Assembly (NCBI RefSeq): GCF_000327385.1
Contig: NW_008706746.1
Location: 5,912,481-5,976,480, forward strand
Direction of reading: 5' to 3'
DNA length: 64,000 bases
Origin: Lottia gigantea
Lineage: Eukaryota; Mollusca; Gastropoda; Lottiidae
Shown: positions 13,301-39,831 of the stretch, piece after piece
Numbering within the stretch: position 1 is the stretch's first letter
Layout: the number at the start of each line of letters is the position of its first letter
The notes under the pieces: generated by a model
Told to the model about the DNA's origin: nothing
Seen by the model: the letters and a program-made list of their open reading frames with translations, nothing else
Database searches by the model: none
Position numbers and translations under genes: made by a program

Positions 13301-13706
13301 TACTTGTTGGACTGCACATATTGATACTTGTCAGACTTCACATAATGATACTTGTCAGACTGCACATATTGAAACTTGTCGGACTGTACATAATGATACT
13401 TGATAGACTGCACATATTGATACTTGATAGACTGCACTTATTGATACTGGTTAGACTGCACATATTGATACTTGATAGACTGCACTTATTGATACTTGAT
13501 AGACTGCACTTATTGATACTTGTTAGACTGCAATTACTTATTCAGCTGTCATTTTAGATTTCTTTCAGCAACAAAATGAGCTCTTTGAAATAGATGAAAA
13601 TATAAACTACAATATAATCAATCTTAAATCTAGATGAAAGTTTTAAACAAATTATGGAAGTACAAATATTGGGAAGGAATGTTGATCATTTTAAAGTCAT
13701 CTTATA
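10332..13706. other. Intergenic region between LAS2-like 5' end and VPS34 3' end
   Basis: It should hold the promoter and untranslated exons of the LAS2-like gene and the 3' UTR of VPS34, both on the minus strand. I cannot place a start site. Apart from the minisatellite at 13246-13536 I see no coding exon or RNA gene. Reading frames here are short and resemble no family I know. Confidence 0.45.
13246..13536. repeat. 24-bp minisatellite downstream of VPS34
   Basis: About twelve imperfect copies of a 24-base unit related to TGATACTTGTCGGACTGCAC, with variants TTGATAGACTGC and TTGTTAGACTGC. Because 24 is a multiple of three, the array leaves an open frame encoding an 8-residue Leu/Ile repeat; I regard that frame as a by-product. 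It lies about 170 bases 3' of the VPS34 stop codon, so it may be within that transcript's 3' UTR. Confidence 0.85.
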
Positions 13707-27871
<14,165 letters not shown>

Positions 27872-29952
27872 TTTCATATTACTTTTAGAAATAAATGTCA
27901 ACACCAGAAAGCTTTAATTATCCAGACATAAATTATATAGACAATCAATAGGAAAGTATGTCTGTCTGGATAATCTGATTTGGTGTATCGCTTTATTGAA
28001 TTCTAATATGCAAGAGCTCTTGACAGGGGAGGCAATTTAAAAAGACCACCAAAATGTTTTATAGTAGATGGATTATCAGTTAACATTTCGAACGTAGCAG
28101 AACGCAATCAGAATTTTAGCTTCGAATCTCTGAAGACCAACTTAAGTGGTTATATGAGGGTACCATTTTACTTGCGAAATACTCGTGATCGGATAGTAAC
28201 AAAGAGTTCTCTCCCGCCAGTCGACGAGATACAGTGAATAAAACATAGCTATCCCCAATGAGTTATATAAGACTTGGGCTATCCTATAAATCTATGAATT
28301 AAATCCATACTCAAAATTAATCAAATAGTATATTTAGATGTTAGTTTTGTGATTGTTTCTTTTCTACAATCCAACATTTCATCAAATTGTAGAAGGTCAA
28401 AGATAAACTAACATTTTCTAGCAATTCAAATTGTGTTGGTAGATTTTTATGTGAAACATTACACAGTTTTCTAGTTTATTCAAATACGTAATGTTTGTGC
28501 AGTTTAACAATGGAATATGCATCATTTCAATTCCATGGTAACTAGTTGAGCTCATCTTTGGCAGAACTGTTAATGTTCTTACGAAGGAAAATAGGATTTA
28601 TTCAATCGCTTCAATTTTCATTAATATTATTATGTAGGCTAATCCAAAACATTTGGCTTAATTGTTTGATTTCACCAACGCGTGATTGTTTTTTGATTAG
28701 AATAACACATAGGGCTCACTATTCATAAAAATAACCTAATAAATAAAAAAAACCTTGCCGTCAGATTGAACCAGTCTAGGGTTTTGATAGAAAATCTTAT
28801 ATCTATCTTGTCAAAAATGTTATATTATTGTTTATGGCATTGACAACCAGTCTCCACATTAGAGAATGATGCTTTTGCTTTACTGTGTGCACATACCGTA
28901 TATAACTTAATCATATTTAGCCATTAGTTTTTAAAAAACAAAAACATCGTGAGGAAATACATTGATATCCTTTCACAAAGCGTTGTTCCTGGTTTCATAC
29001 TATGAGTGAAGATATTTACTGAGTTTTCTTCCTCATCTAGGATGTCATTCCGGATCACAATACAAAATTAAACTTTTCAAATTTATTTCAAATAATTATA
29101 ACTTTTTTTATGAATTCTATAAATAGATTTTTTTGTAACAAAGGATGCCTGATCTAAAACACATGTATCACATGACTTAACTGAACTTTGCTCTTGGAAT
29201 ACGCAAAAATCTTTTAATGTCTATATATATATATACATTAAACTAAAAACCTAGTAAAGTACCTATATAGTTAGTATCCATATATAGGTCTCATATGATG
29301 TAAGCTTAAATAGTGATGTTTTTTTTATGAAGTTCTGCAAATTCCAGAAGCATTATCGTAGAGTACCTAACATGTAAAATTTATATTTTTATTACCCCAA
29401 TTAGAATTAATATCATTGAAATAAAGTCTGAAATTGCACAAAAATTCTGTTTCTAGACTAATTAAGGCATTAAACCATCCTAAAACGAGTTCATTTCAAT
29501 TAAAATGCACTTATTTTAAGTCTTTATGTGACAAAAATTACACGAAACCACACATGAAGGAAGTAGAATACTATAATCAAATGGCCTCCAGTATATTACA
29601 ATAAAACAAAGCTTTTTCTTTGTTTAAACGAATCACAAGTTGCTGAAAATCGTGTTCCATGATATATTTCTTATGAAGCCAAGTCATAAAATTGAACATG
29701 AATTTATATAATATACACCTAATTCTGAAACGCCCATAATGTGAGGCCAGTAACCTATACCATCATAGAGGAAAAAGTTGGAATACATATGTCTAAGTGT
29801 TCCGTTGTTAAATCAGTTTAGATAATAGATTCTTTGTATTCGAAACTGAATTCATACTTCAGAACAAAACGGACTCAATTTCAACATTTTGTAAATTCAT
29901 TTCTTTGATTTGCTCTATTTATATACTGCTATATTATAGCAATAATAACATT
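27872..29952. other. Intergenic region between divergent VPS34 and lipase 1
   Basis: VPS34 (minus) and the first lipase (plus) point away from each other here, so both promoters lie in this 2.1 kb. I see no coding exon. No strong TATA-type or initiator signal could be assigned to either gene with confidence. Confidence 0.5.
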
Positions 29953-32900
29953 ATGGCGTTTAGTTATTTACGTCATATCATATTAACATTTCTCATTTTC
30001 TGTGGAAATCACGCTTATGGTAAGATGTTTTTCTTATAAACATATCTGTGTTAAACCAATATCAATATCAACATGCAAATTTCTTCAAATAATTTTTGCT
30101 GTATGTTATTTAGAATAACTTTTATTTGTGAACTATATAATGCATGCTATTCCACTCATGCCATTCAGTGCAGATCTAAGATAAAGTATTATGACAGAAA
30201 CAAAAGAGGATAATGTAAAAGAATAAATGCCTGGATGATTCTTATTACAGCACTTGAAAATTTATATGAAAATCTGAAAATTGGAGGTACAAGAGTTGGC
30301 GGAAAAGTAAGTTCTCAGACGTGGGATATTTCAATCGGATTTAAACAGTTGTTGGAAGATGGGTGCTTAAAGGAGCATTCCGCTTATTTTTTTGTAAAAC
30401 ATTTTCATTATCAAAAACGTCGTAAATTATACCTGAAAATATTTCTAAAGTATGCTTTTTATATCAATATATATTCTTGATCAAACAGATTTTGTTTTAA
30501 AAAAGGTTAATTAAAAACTGAGAGTACTAATTGTTATTTAAGCAGTTTGACCAGTTTCGGTGATTGGCTTTATAATGGCTCGTTTTATATAGTTGAATTT
30601 TTCTACAATTAGGCATTTATTTTACTCAAATCCGTACAGTAGTTTTCTAACAGCTTGCAAAATGCATAGCGAACTTTAAAAGGTTATTACGTAAAATTTG
30701 GTGTTAAAAAATTAACGGCTGGATTTTATTAGCTAAAACTTTCAGATACGTAATGGGATATATTTTGGTTTTCACATATTGGATGCCAACAGTTTTTCGA
30801 CATACAAAAAAAGAGGAATTTCCCTTTAAACTCTTGATTAGAAGTGCGTCAGATTCTCAACGCCCCTGTAGTCAGACACCTGTTTCCAAAATAAAAAAGG
30901 AACCGCATTGTACCTGGTAGGTTAATGGTGAGGCCATTGTCGCTACAAATAACTCTTTTTAGTGTTGGTGCAGAATCTTTTTTTTTCTAGACCGACAGCA
31001 CCGCTTACAAGTGTGTGTAAACCTGAAAGTCGACTTTGTAGAGTAATGGAAACCAGCGACTTACAGTTGAACTCTTATAAGCTATTGCTGTATGGCTATG
31101 CCATATCAATACCAATGGTTATTGTAAATTCCTTTTTCAACTATATAATTGCAATTTGCTTATACTTATAATAGATGCATTTATTTCTCATAGGATTGGT
31201 GATCTGGTTTAGCTTATGGAAACACACACTAGAATGGCTTTGTAAGCAAAATTGTCTGGGAATTTTTTCAAAAATTTAATTACATACAAATTATACACAG
31301 TTAATGAAAACAAAGACCAAATGGAAAGATAAACATGATGTGATTGAATTTAAAACTGAGCTATGTAATTAAATGTAAATGATATACCAGTATTTAATTT
31401 CACTTTATCTTATTGTATTAATTCCCAGATTTAAATACACTCCTATTGTAATGTGTAGTAGACACCACCCCTTTTTACCATATAATACTCTCTCTCTCAA
31501 AAGTTACGATTTGGTTTTGCTTACTTAAAGTGATAAAGCCCTCTAATTATTCTTGGGAATTTCATACTATAGCTCACATGGAACTTTACAAAAGCCAAAG
31601 TTGAAATAAAAATTTGTAATTTTGGTAACATGCTAGAATAAGCAATATAATAGTATCCCAGCCAGGCCCGTCATTCTTTTTCATTGAAGTCATGCTGTAA
31701 AATATTTTAACAGAAGTCACTTCTGATTTCCTATTTATTACCTAATTGTACTAATCCAAATTTAGTGGACAATGGTATAATCGCTCACTTAAAGTTTTGC
31801 ATGAATTACATTGAATTTTAAAAACGTATTGAGTTTATCAATGAAAGACAAAAAAAAAAAATCATACGACCAGAACCCTATTTCTACCAGGACTGGTTCT
31901 TTATTGCATTGCCTTAACATCTTCTGAACTTTTACACAGATGATCAAAATTAAATTGCGTATATAATGTTTATTGTATTATCGATATGCAGTTAGAATAT
32001 TTATAATACTAAACAAATAATTTATGGAAATCTGGGCGTTACCAGACAGTTAATAAAAGTTCCAATATGTTATATTTGGAATAAAGGCGTGGTTAAGAGG
32101 GCGTTGCACGTGACTATACATGATGATTATTTACTATAAGGTCTAATGTAGTTTTAAATTTCAAATTTCAATTTAATTCCGTGGGGGCGTGTCAGCATAT
32201 CTCTTCCTTATAAATTTAGTGTTCATCACATGTACAATTTATTTGGTGACTGGAGTTAGAGAAAACGTGACAGTAATATCTGGACAGGGATATTTGTTAA
32301 CAGTATAATATCCTCAGTAGGTTATTACAAAAATATTGTATTTTACTTAGTATTTTATATTTTTGTGAAACGTTCTGAAATCAACGAAGGAAATTCAGGT
32401 TAACATTCCCATGCAACTATATTTTGCTCATAATAATCTTAACATTTTATTTCAGTTTTTTAAATCTACTTTTCCTTTGTAGGTTGGTGGCTATCTTCAT
32501 TGATTGGAGAAAGGGTTCAAATCCAGTGCTATGGAGAATATGGCTGTTTTAACACCTCATATCCTTGGAATAATTCTCAGTCTTATTTACCAGAAGAACC
32601 AAGGTATCTTGGTGTTGGTTTCCGAATTTTTACACGATATAACGTATCAGTGAGGTTAAACCATAATGTATCTGTAACAGAACTAAATAACTTTATTGTT
32701 CCTGGAATTCCAACTAAAATTCTGATCCACGGATTTCAAGATCATGGTCGCACACCATGGATAATCAAGATGACTTCAGAATATTCCAGAAGTGGGGTGA
32801 GATATTCTTTTTTAGTTCATTATTTTCAAACTCGTGTCTGGAGCCTATAGATGATTCATTAGCATCATTAGAGTATTACAAATTTAATAGAGCCGGTAGT

Positions 32901-34969
32901 TGTATTTGAAACTGGGAAGTTTAATTCTGTCATGTACATAATAACCAATTTCCTTGCATTCTAGTTCCCGCTTCGTTTTAATTACGGTCTGACATATTTC
33001 CGAACTTAAAGGGAGTGACACACATAGAGCTGGCTTCATTAACTACACAGCAATACTAAGAAATGGTTTAAACCTGAAACAAACGAACTAGTTATGGACT
33101 GCTTTTTTGATAGACATATAAGGAATAAGTTATAAACTTCAGTTCTATGACATTTTACACTACAATTTTATATATTTTAACCAATTTGGGCGTTAAGGGT
33201 TTTTATTTAGAAAGCATTTAGTTAATGTCAAACTATTACAAGTATTATGTTGTATTCTTCTTACACTGGACTATAATCTTCCTATTGTAACAAAATATAT
33301 AGTCATATTGTTATTTGCAATCATCATACTAAAAATCAAACTAAAGAGATGCTAGCTGTGGATCAACAATATGGAGATTGTCTGTGAAGGTTTAGACATT
33401 GCTCATGTACTGTATTTAAGGATACATAGACAATGTCTAGACCTTAATGGCCTCTTTCTGAACCTCAACAGAATAATGATAATAATTACAAATTCCTTGA
33501 ACCAGAAAAAATGACAAATTGTGACAGAAAATCGAAGAGTCGATCACATTAGGAAAATTAAACCTGTCACATTAAGATATTCAAATTCATTTCAGGAGCG
33601 AATGAATTTGCTGTCGTTGGATTGGAAGAACGGTTCTTTACCATTAATATATGCTCAGGCCGTGGCAAATATCAGGCTGGTAGCAGTGCTAGCTGCTGAG
33701 TTTATTAAATCTTTGATATCGTATGGTATTAGACCTGAAAATCTCCACCTGATAGGTCACAGTCTTGGAGCACATCTTGCTGGTTATATTGGTCATATTG
33801 TTAGACCACAATTCAGGATCTTCAGAATTACTGGTAAGTAGTAACTCCTTTCGTTAGTTTCAGAATCAACACGTCGGTATATAAGTGTTGTTACACTAAC
33901 CGTTCAAATCAATCCGACTTCACTAAGGTTTACCAAATATACAGGATTTTACAAACTATCTGATATCATAACCTTAAGCATTTGATTTTTGGGGACTGAA
34001 TTTCTCAACGAGTCAGTTATACAATCGGGTGGTTATGCAGAAAAGAAGGACGTACGATTCTTAATCCCTTTTTTTCAAAAAATTTTCTGTACAGGGTTTG
34101 ATATACAAACATTTCACATCAATGAATAGTTGAAGTGTCAGACGTAATATTCATATTGTAGGATTGGATCCTGCAGCTCCGCTTTTTGAAGGCAAACACC
34201 CACTTGTTCGTTTGGATTCCTTTGATGCCATTTTTGTCGATGTTATTCATACCTACACAGATCCTATAGTAACTATATTTATAGGTTAGTAACTTTTTTG
34301 TGACACTCGTAATATTTAATTCTCTATAAATTCAGCTATCTTTTATTAATTTGGCATATCGATATTACGGATTCCTTAATGCATAAAATAAATTTCAGGA
34401 GAGCCTGTTGGTGTAGGAATCTTACAGCGTTGTGGTACAGTGGATTTTTATCCAAATGGTGGACAACACCAGCCAGGTTGTGCTGTTTCATTTATTTCCC
34501 GAGTTTGGAGCTTAATTAGCTATGGTACTCCGAATTGGAAAGGTAAAATTACAGTACGAATATCGTCCTTTATTATGATCTATAGATAATACATAATAAC
34601 GTCCCTTGACACAGCAAACTGTCTCCCTTGACAAGGTCAATTGCCTTTTCTCAAAAACAAAAACAATTTGTTAAATAGTATTCTTTTGACATTTTTCGTA
34701 CTTTACATCAGAATTTCTTTATCATTTCAGCGCTCAAAAGAGCATTTGGATGCAGTCATCTCCGAGCTTTAGATTTATTCACCGAGTCAATCAACTCAAA
34801 TTGTACTTACACCATGTACCATTGTTGGTCCCATTTAGATATATCTCCGTCCAGTTGCGTACCATGCCAGACAACGCAGTGTCCATTTTTTGGGCATAGA
34901 GTTGATCACCATGGATTTCCAGGTGTTTTCTTTTTCAGAACTACTAGCGAAAAACCATTTTGTACATAA
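29953..34969 (+). CDS. Secreted pancreatic-lipase-family protein without PLAT domain (lipase 1)
   Basis: Exons 29953-30019, 32483-32796, 33596-33833, 34162-34284, 34399-34542 and 34731-34969 total 1,125 nt, 374 residues, all in phase. Exon 1 is a signal peptide ([20 protein letters not shown]). The mature start QCYGEYGCF matches the lipase N-terminal disulphide region. ILIHGF is the oxyanion strand. The catalytic triad is Ser183 in GHSLGAH, Asp209 in GLDPAAP and His305 in FGCSHLRA. The short lid lies between the Cys of [11 protein letters not shown] and that of FGCSH. The chain stops after [15 protein letters not shown], where pancreatic lipases continue into a PLAT domain. It probably hydrolyses triglycerides or phospholipids outside the cell; loss of PLAT suggests independence from colipase-type binding. 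It is the tandem paralogue of the next gene. Confidence 0.9.
30020..32482 (+). other. First intron of lipase 1
   Basis: About 2.5 kb of AT-rich intron between the signal-peptide exon and the first mature exon. It has no other exon-like stretch that I can support. Confidence 0.5.
33387..33445 (+). ncRNA. Pre-miRNA-like hairpin in lipase 1 intron 2
   Basis: The left arm 33387-33409 (AAGGTTTAGACATTGCTCAT and three more bases) pairs with the right arm 33423-33445 (TACATAGACAATGTCTAGAC and three more) over 23 positions with two mismatches and one G:U pair; the loop is 13 bases. The size and few mismatches suit an intronic microRNA precursor. A small fold-back element is the other option. No mature sequence is recognised. 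Confidence 0.3.
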
Positions 34970-35061
34970 CTTTATATAAGTTCCATTGTCAAGTAAAGAA
35001 CATGATTATTCTCTCCAAATATCGATGTAAAAATAGTTTTTTGTTGTTGTTAATTGCTGTG

Positions 35062-35067
35062 AATAAA
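35062..35067 (+). terminator. Polyadenylation signal of lipase 1
   Basis: AATAAA lies 93 bases after the lipase 1 stop codon, on the coding strand, and is the first such hexamer there. Confidence 0.6.
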
Positions 35068-35971
35068 ACAACCTATTCTATTTCTCGTTTTTTTCTTTTA
35101 ATGTGATTATGCCGGATGCCGGATTATGCCGAAATATGTTGTCCGATATTGGTAGAGGTCCGAAAGTCTGGTTACCTAATCTAGTGTAAAAAAAAAAATC
35201 ACCGATAAAGGTAAAGATGGTTGTCATTTACATTTAACAAATAAAATTGACCGACACCGCATAATTATTGCCTTAATATTTTGTTCCTGAACACAACAAA
35301 TTATCTCCCTTGACACATCATCTTGTCTCCCCTTACATGGGTTCGAAAAGCAACTTCACATATTTCAACTAATGCCAGGCAAAACGGCAAGATTTGTCCG
35401 CAAGTGTGAATTGCTATAATGTAAATTTTTCTCATCTAAGCATTTGTCCCTCTTTGATTCTTTATACGACTAATCATGTTCATTTAGCAACGGTAGATAT
35501 TATCCATATCTATCTTGATCTGATAATATCTACAATTGCTAAATGAGGTACTAATGTACTAATAGACAAAATCAGAAAATATATGTCAATCAGGGAAACT
35601 TTTTCGACCATCACAGTGTAAACTTATACATCAACGAGAAATAAATAAAACGTATTTAGAATTGTAAACTAATGTGTGAGCACGGTTTTTTATAGACCAT
35701 ATAACTACAAGAAATATATATACTTGTATGTTGTATATACGCCTTAAATTCACAGAACTCATTGTCTAATTGCGAAACATAGCCTATGTCTCTCGGTTTT
35801 CTTGCAATTGTGAACGAATTAAAAATACTTATACTTATACATACTTTTCTTGACAATGAACTTGAGAAGGAGATGGGCACTCTGGCCTTTCCGTCGAATC
35901 CGGAAACAGAAATTTTAACCCGACCGACTTCTCAACAGAAGTATAATTTTGAATAGAAACGCAGAAAACCT
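35068..35971. other. Intergenic spacer between the two lipases
   Basis: About 900 bases with one clear hairpin (35481-35545) and otherwise AT-rich sequence. It must contain the promoter of lipase 2. Confidence 0.5.
35481..35545. ncRNA. Hairpin with 24-bp stem between lipase genes
   Basis: CATTTAGCAACGGTAGATAT (35481-35500, stem to 35504) pairs with ATATCTACAATTGCTAAATG (stem 35522-35545) across 24 positions with two mismatches and a 17-base loop. The outer flanks show weaker further pairing. It could be a pre-miRNA or a small fold-back repeat; strand cannot be decided. Confidence 0.3.
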
Positions 35972-38900
35972 ATGATGAACCAGATTGTCATTCTCCTCTG
36001 CTTGGTTTTCACCATTCATCATGGTAAGCATTCTTCTTTGGAAGATTTGTTTATTCGATGTCCTTTCTTATAGATAAATCTTTTTCAACCCTGTAGCTGC
36101 CGTGATGAGGATTGCTTATCTGAAACACGTGTCAGAAGCATGAGATGAGTTCAGTTGAGGATCTTTTTGTTTTAGAATATTATCGATGTCGACTTCTTGT
36201 TGTTTAATGTGTTTGATATGATGGTTTATCCAAACACGCGTCGTTAGCTAATTTGTGGAATGTTTTCAAAATTATGTTTTCAAACTGTAGTATAAAATTT
36301 ACCGTAAAATATCTGCGGTTCTTGTAATTATAGCAATGCTTAACCGTATAGACGCCATGAGCTAAAGCTGCTAACAATGTAATTTGCTATTTATACGTCA
36401 CAAAACAGTTGGTTTTTGTGGAATCGCAGGACAAACATCATCTCTTTGATCAGTTCAAAATGAATTGGTTAAGACACAATCTGAAAAAATGAAATGGTAC
36501 CCTCTCCTTTTACCGACATCTTTATCCATTCTTTTCAGGGCAGGGACAACACGTCTGCTATCCAACGATAGGTTGTTTTGATATTCTACCTCCATTTAAC
36601 AACACTGGAATTTTACCCCAAGATCCTGGATTTATCCAAACAGTTTTCAAACTATATACCAGACAACATGATGGTGCTCCTCAAGATATAACACCAACTT
36701 TTCATGGTGATTTCAATCCAGGAATCAATACTAAAATCATAATCCATGGATTTCTCCAGGACTATTCAGCACCTTGGCTTGATAGAGCAGCAAAGGAACT
36801 CATAAGAAAGGTAAGAATTAAGGTACAAATATAGATCTAGATGTTCCAGATGTGACTCGACTTTTCATCCAAGATCTGAAAAGAATGTTTTAGGTCACGT
36901 TCCACGTGACGGATTCCCGATACATGTTAATTGAGTCAAATATTTCTGATGACGACTGTATTTTCCAAATAGTTAGTAATACAGATGAGATCTATATAGT
37001 TGTATAATTTCAGGATGTGATGAATGTTATAGTTGTTGGTTGGGGACATGGCGCTGGATTTCCGTACAGTCAGGCAGCTTCCAATACACGTGTCATTGGG
37101 GCTGTTGTAGGCCAATTTGTTAACACCCTCCTGAACACGACATCTCTGCAAGCTAGAAAGGTACATCTTATTGGGCACAGTTTGGGAGCCCACGTAGCTG
37201 GATATGCTGGCAACCTCATTCCGGATCTTGGACGAATTACAGGTATGTCTTGAGATGTTGAATAGTAGCAAACACGGCATAGATTTCTGTACATGTATTG
37301 GTGGCAGTGATTTGAAGTAAAATATATTGAAGCCGATTCTTTCGATATGTACTCATTTATGTGAGAGCAGATGAATTTTTACTTGGTACGATGTAACCCA
37401 CGCATTACTTGTAAACAGTGTTTATAAGGAGCCCCTTTAATAACGCTGATATTTACTTAGAATACTCAATGATTCAACAGTGTGATGTGTCATGAAGTGA
37501 TTCTGTCTTTTTTCTTCTTTCAGGCCTTGATCCCGCTCAACCAAACTTTATTGATACATCCACCGTAGTACATCTTGATAAAACTGATGCTCGTTATGTT
37601 GATGTTATACATACTGATGGTTCTACATACAATACATTTAGTGGTAATTTAAATTTAATATAGGTTGAAATCATGTTTTAGATCCCACGAAAACTTAAAG
37701 GCATGTTTTCGTCGCAGTCTTGCACACTGTTGTCTGTCCTATATGTGTCAGCCCAATAAGGTCTGTGAACCAAAATACATCTTTTATATATATATCACGT
37801 CTGTTTCTGCTTTCCTGAAATATATTACAAATTAACACGCAAAAGACAACCATTATAAACTTTTTTGTAGGTTATGGTATGTTGACAGCAGTTGGCCATG
37901 CTGATTTTTATCCTAATGGTGGTATACACCAACCGGGATGTGGTGGCGAGACGTATATGGATGTCATGTCTAATGCTTTCAGTAACGGAGTTGAGAGTAG
38001 GTTCATTTCCATTTTCATAATCCAAGAATACCTCCAATTGTTAAATTTACGGTCAGAAGATGATTAGAACAAGAGCCTGTCAAACCAGTTTACTATTGTT
38101 TTGGGTATTCATGGCATGCGAAGCTCTCGGAGATAATAAGCCAAACCGTAAATCGTTACTTTTCAATCTCTATAACTTATTTCAGGTGCTGAAAACCATT
38201 TAGGATGTAGCCACGACAGAGCATGTGATCTGTTTATTGAATCTATCAACGGACCATGCTCTTTTATTTCATATCCATGTTCTTCAAAGCGTGACTTTGA
38301 TACAGGGAAATGTTTAGATTGTGGTAATAGGTTTTGTCCACGGATGGGTTTAGATGGTGCTCGATATAGATCAAAGGGAACATTTTATCTACAAACCAAT
38401 GATAGGGCGCCATTTTGTGGTGAGTATTATTTCAATTTGTACATACAATCTAGGCTACCACTTTCTAGTGTGGTGATCCATGGAAGGCATCCCAGGCGTA
38501 TTGTTTAGCTATCCTGAACAAAATCAAATCACCAATTGCATATTCCATATCAAATTCATATCCATCGATATATAAATGGTGTTCAAAATGTTTCTAGCTT
38601 TAGGAATAATCCCTTAGCTTTAGGAATGTAATTGTTAAAGAAAGTATTTGAACTTCAAGGGAAGCAACCCTCCGCCAAATGTTAACAATAAAGACATTTC
38701 CATGGTAGCACTTTAGAATTAGGTATGCAAGCTTGGTTACTCGGGATTGTGAAGGTTTCAGGTACTTATGACGCTGCATATTGTGGAACAAACACTATAA
38801 CATTAGACTTTTTTTTTGACTTTTGAGAGTCCTTCTAAAACCATTTGCTCGTTTCAGGGAACCATTACTACGTGGAATTTTCTGTAGCTAGACATGTGAG

Positions 38901-39794
38901 CCCTGGTACTATAAAATTATTTATTATTGGTTCAAGTGGTCGAACTCATCATATTTCATTCAACAGGTAAACATCCGGAAATCTTTCAATATTGGGATTT
39001 GATGATACTGACTGACACATACCAGCAATAACCACAGAAAAAGAAACACATACCATTCAATATCCGTGTTTTACAACTGCTCCTTGGATCCTGTCCGTAA
39101 AATTTGACTTACAGTCGACACGTACTTGTTTACTATGATCATCTCATAGGTTTACCTATTTACAATTTGGTTTACTGGAATATAACAAGATAAATTCTCC
39201 AACATGTATCGGGAAGAGGTTTTCTTTCAGTATTATTATACATTTTTAAGTCGCGGCCATTGGAGCCGCCACTGATGGCAGTTGTCTGTGGTAAGATTGC
39301 AAATTGCAATATTATAGCCTAATATTACATTTCAGTGGTGCAGTTCCACCTTCGTATAAAAAGCTGTTCTTCTCATCTGTTGATGTTGGAAGAATTCAAA
39401 GTGTTTCAATCAGTTATGCTTCCAGTTCCAATAGCTATTCTTGGTTTTCTTTCGGGCAATCCATAGTAGTACAGAGAGTGATAGCACAATCTCTTAAACG
39501 GGATGAAAGGTCGGTACCTATTTTTATACGCGCATGAAAATGTGGATGCGAGTTTGAATTTCGAAAAACATTGCCATTTAGAGTACTTTCTGGGAGAAAA
39601 GTTAATTTAATATGCTATCTTACATTAGATATATTAGATTTCTGTTACAGTGTAAGTGAACTAATAAAATTAAAACTACATGCCTAAATTTCCTAACATT
39701 TTCCATTTATAGGTATCATTTTTGTGGAAGAAAGTTTATCAAAAGTGGAAGGACAGTTTTATTGGAAGATGGTACAAGACATCCTGCCTGTTAG
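35972..39794 (+). CDS. Secreted pancreatic lipase-like protein with PLAT domain (lipase 2)
   Basis: Exons 35972-36023, 36539-36810, 37014-37242, 37524-37643, 37871-37996, 38186-38419, 38858-38966, 39336-39509 and 39713-39794 total 1,398 nt, 465 residues, all in phase; human pancreatic lipase is also about 465. Exon 1 is a signal peptide (MMNQIVILLCLVFTIHH). The N-terminus has VCYPTIGCF, and KIIIHGF is the oxyanion strand. The triad is Ser164 (IGHSLGAH), Asp187 (GLDPAQP) and His276 (LGCSHDRA). DFYPNGGIHQPGC precedes a very short lid. RSKGTFYLQTNDRAPFCGNH leads into a PLAT domain (HYYVEFSVARHV... to FIKSGRTVLLEDGTRHPAC). It is likely a digestive or haemolymph lipase. The exon 8 donor (GTCGGT) is weak but keeps phase. 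Confidence 0.93.
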
Positions 39795-39825
39795 AAATAC
39801 AGAATGAATAATGTTCATATATTAT

Positions 39826-39831
39826 AATAAA
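39826..39831 (+). terminator. Polyadenylation signal of lipase 2
   Basis: AATAAA lies 32 bases after the lipase 2 stop codon, in TATAATAAAGTTATTG. Confidence 0.6.

Noticed and set aside
13321-13557. Open frame with Leu/Ile-rich 8-residue repeats
   Set aside because: It is produced by the 24-bp minisatellite; there is no start context, family match or splice partner.
30235-30480. 81-codon frame in lipase 1 intron 1
   Set aside because: It lies in an intron and resembles no lipase exon or other family; the phase does not fit the flanking exons.
37070-37294. Minus-strand frames opposite lipase 2 exon 3
   Set aside because: They are shadows of the well-supported plus-strand exon containing GHSLGAH.
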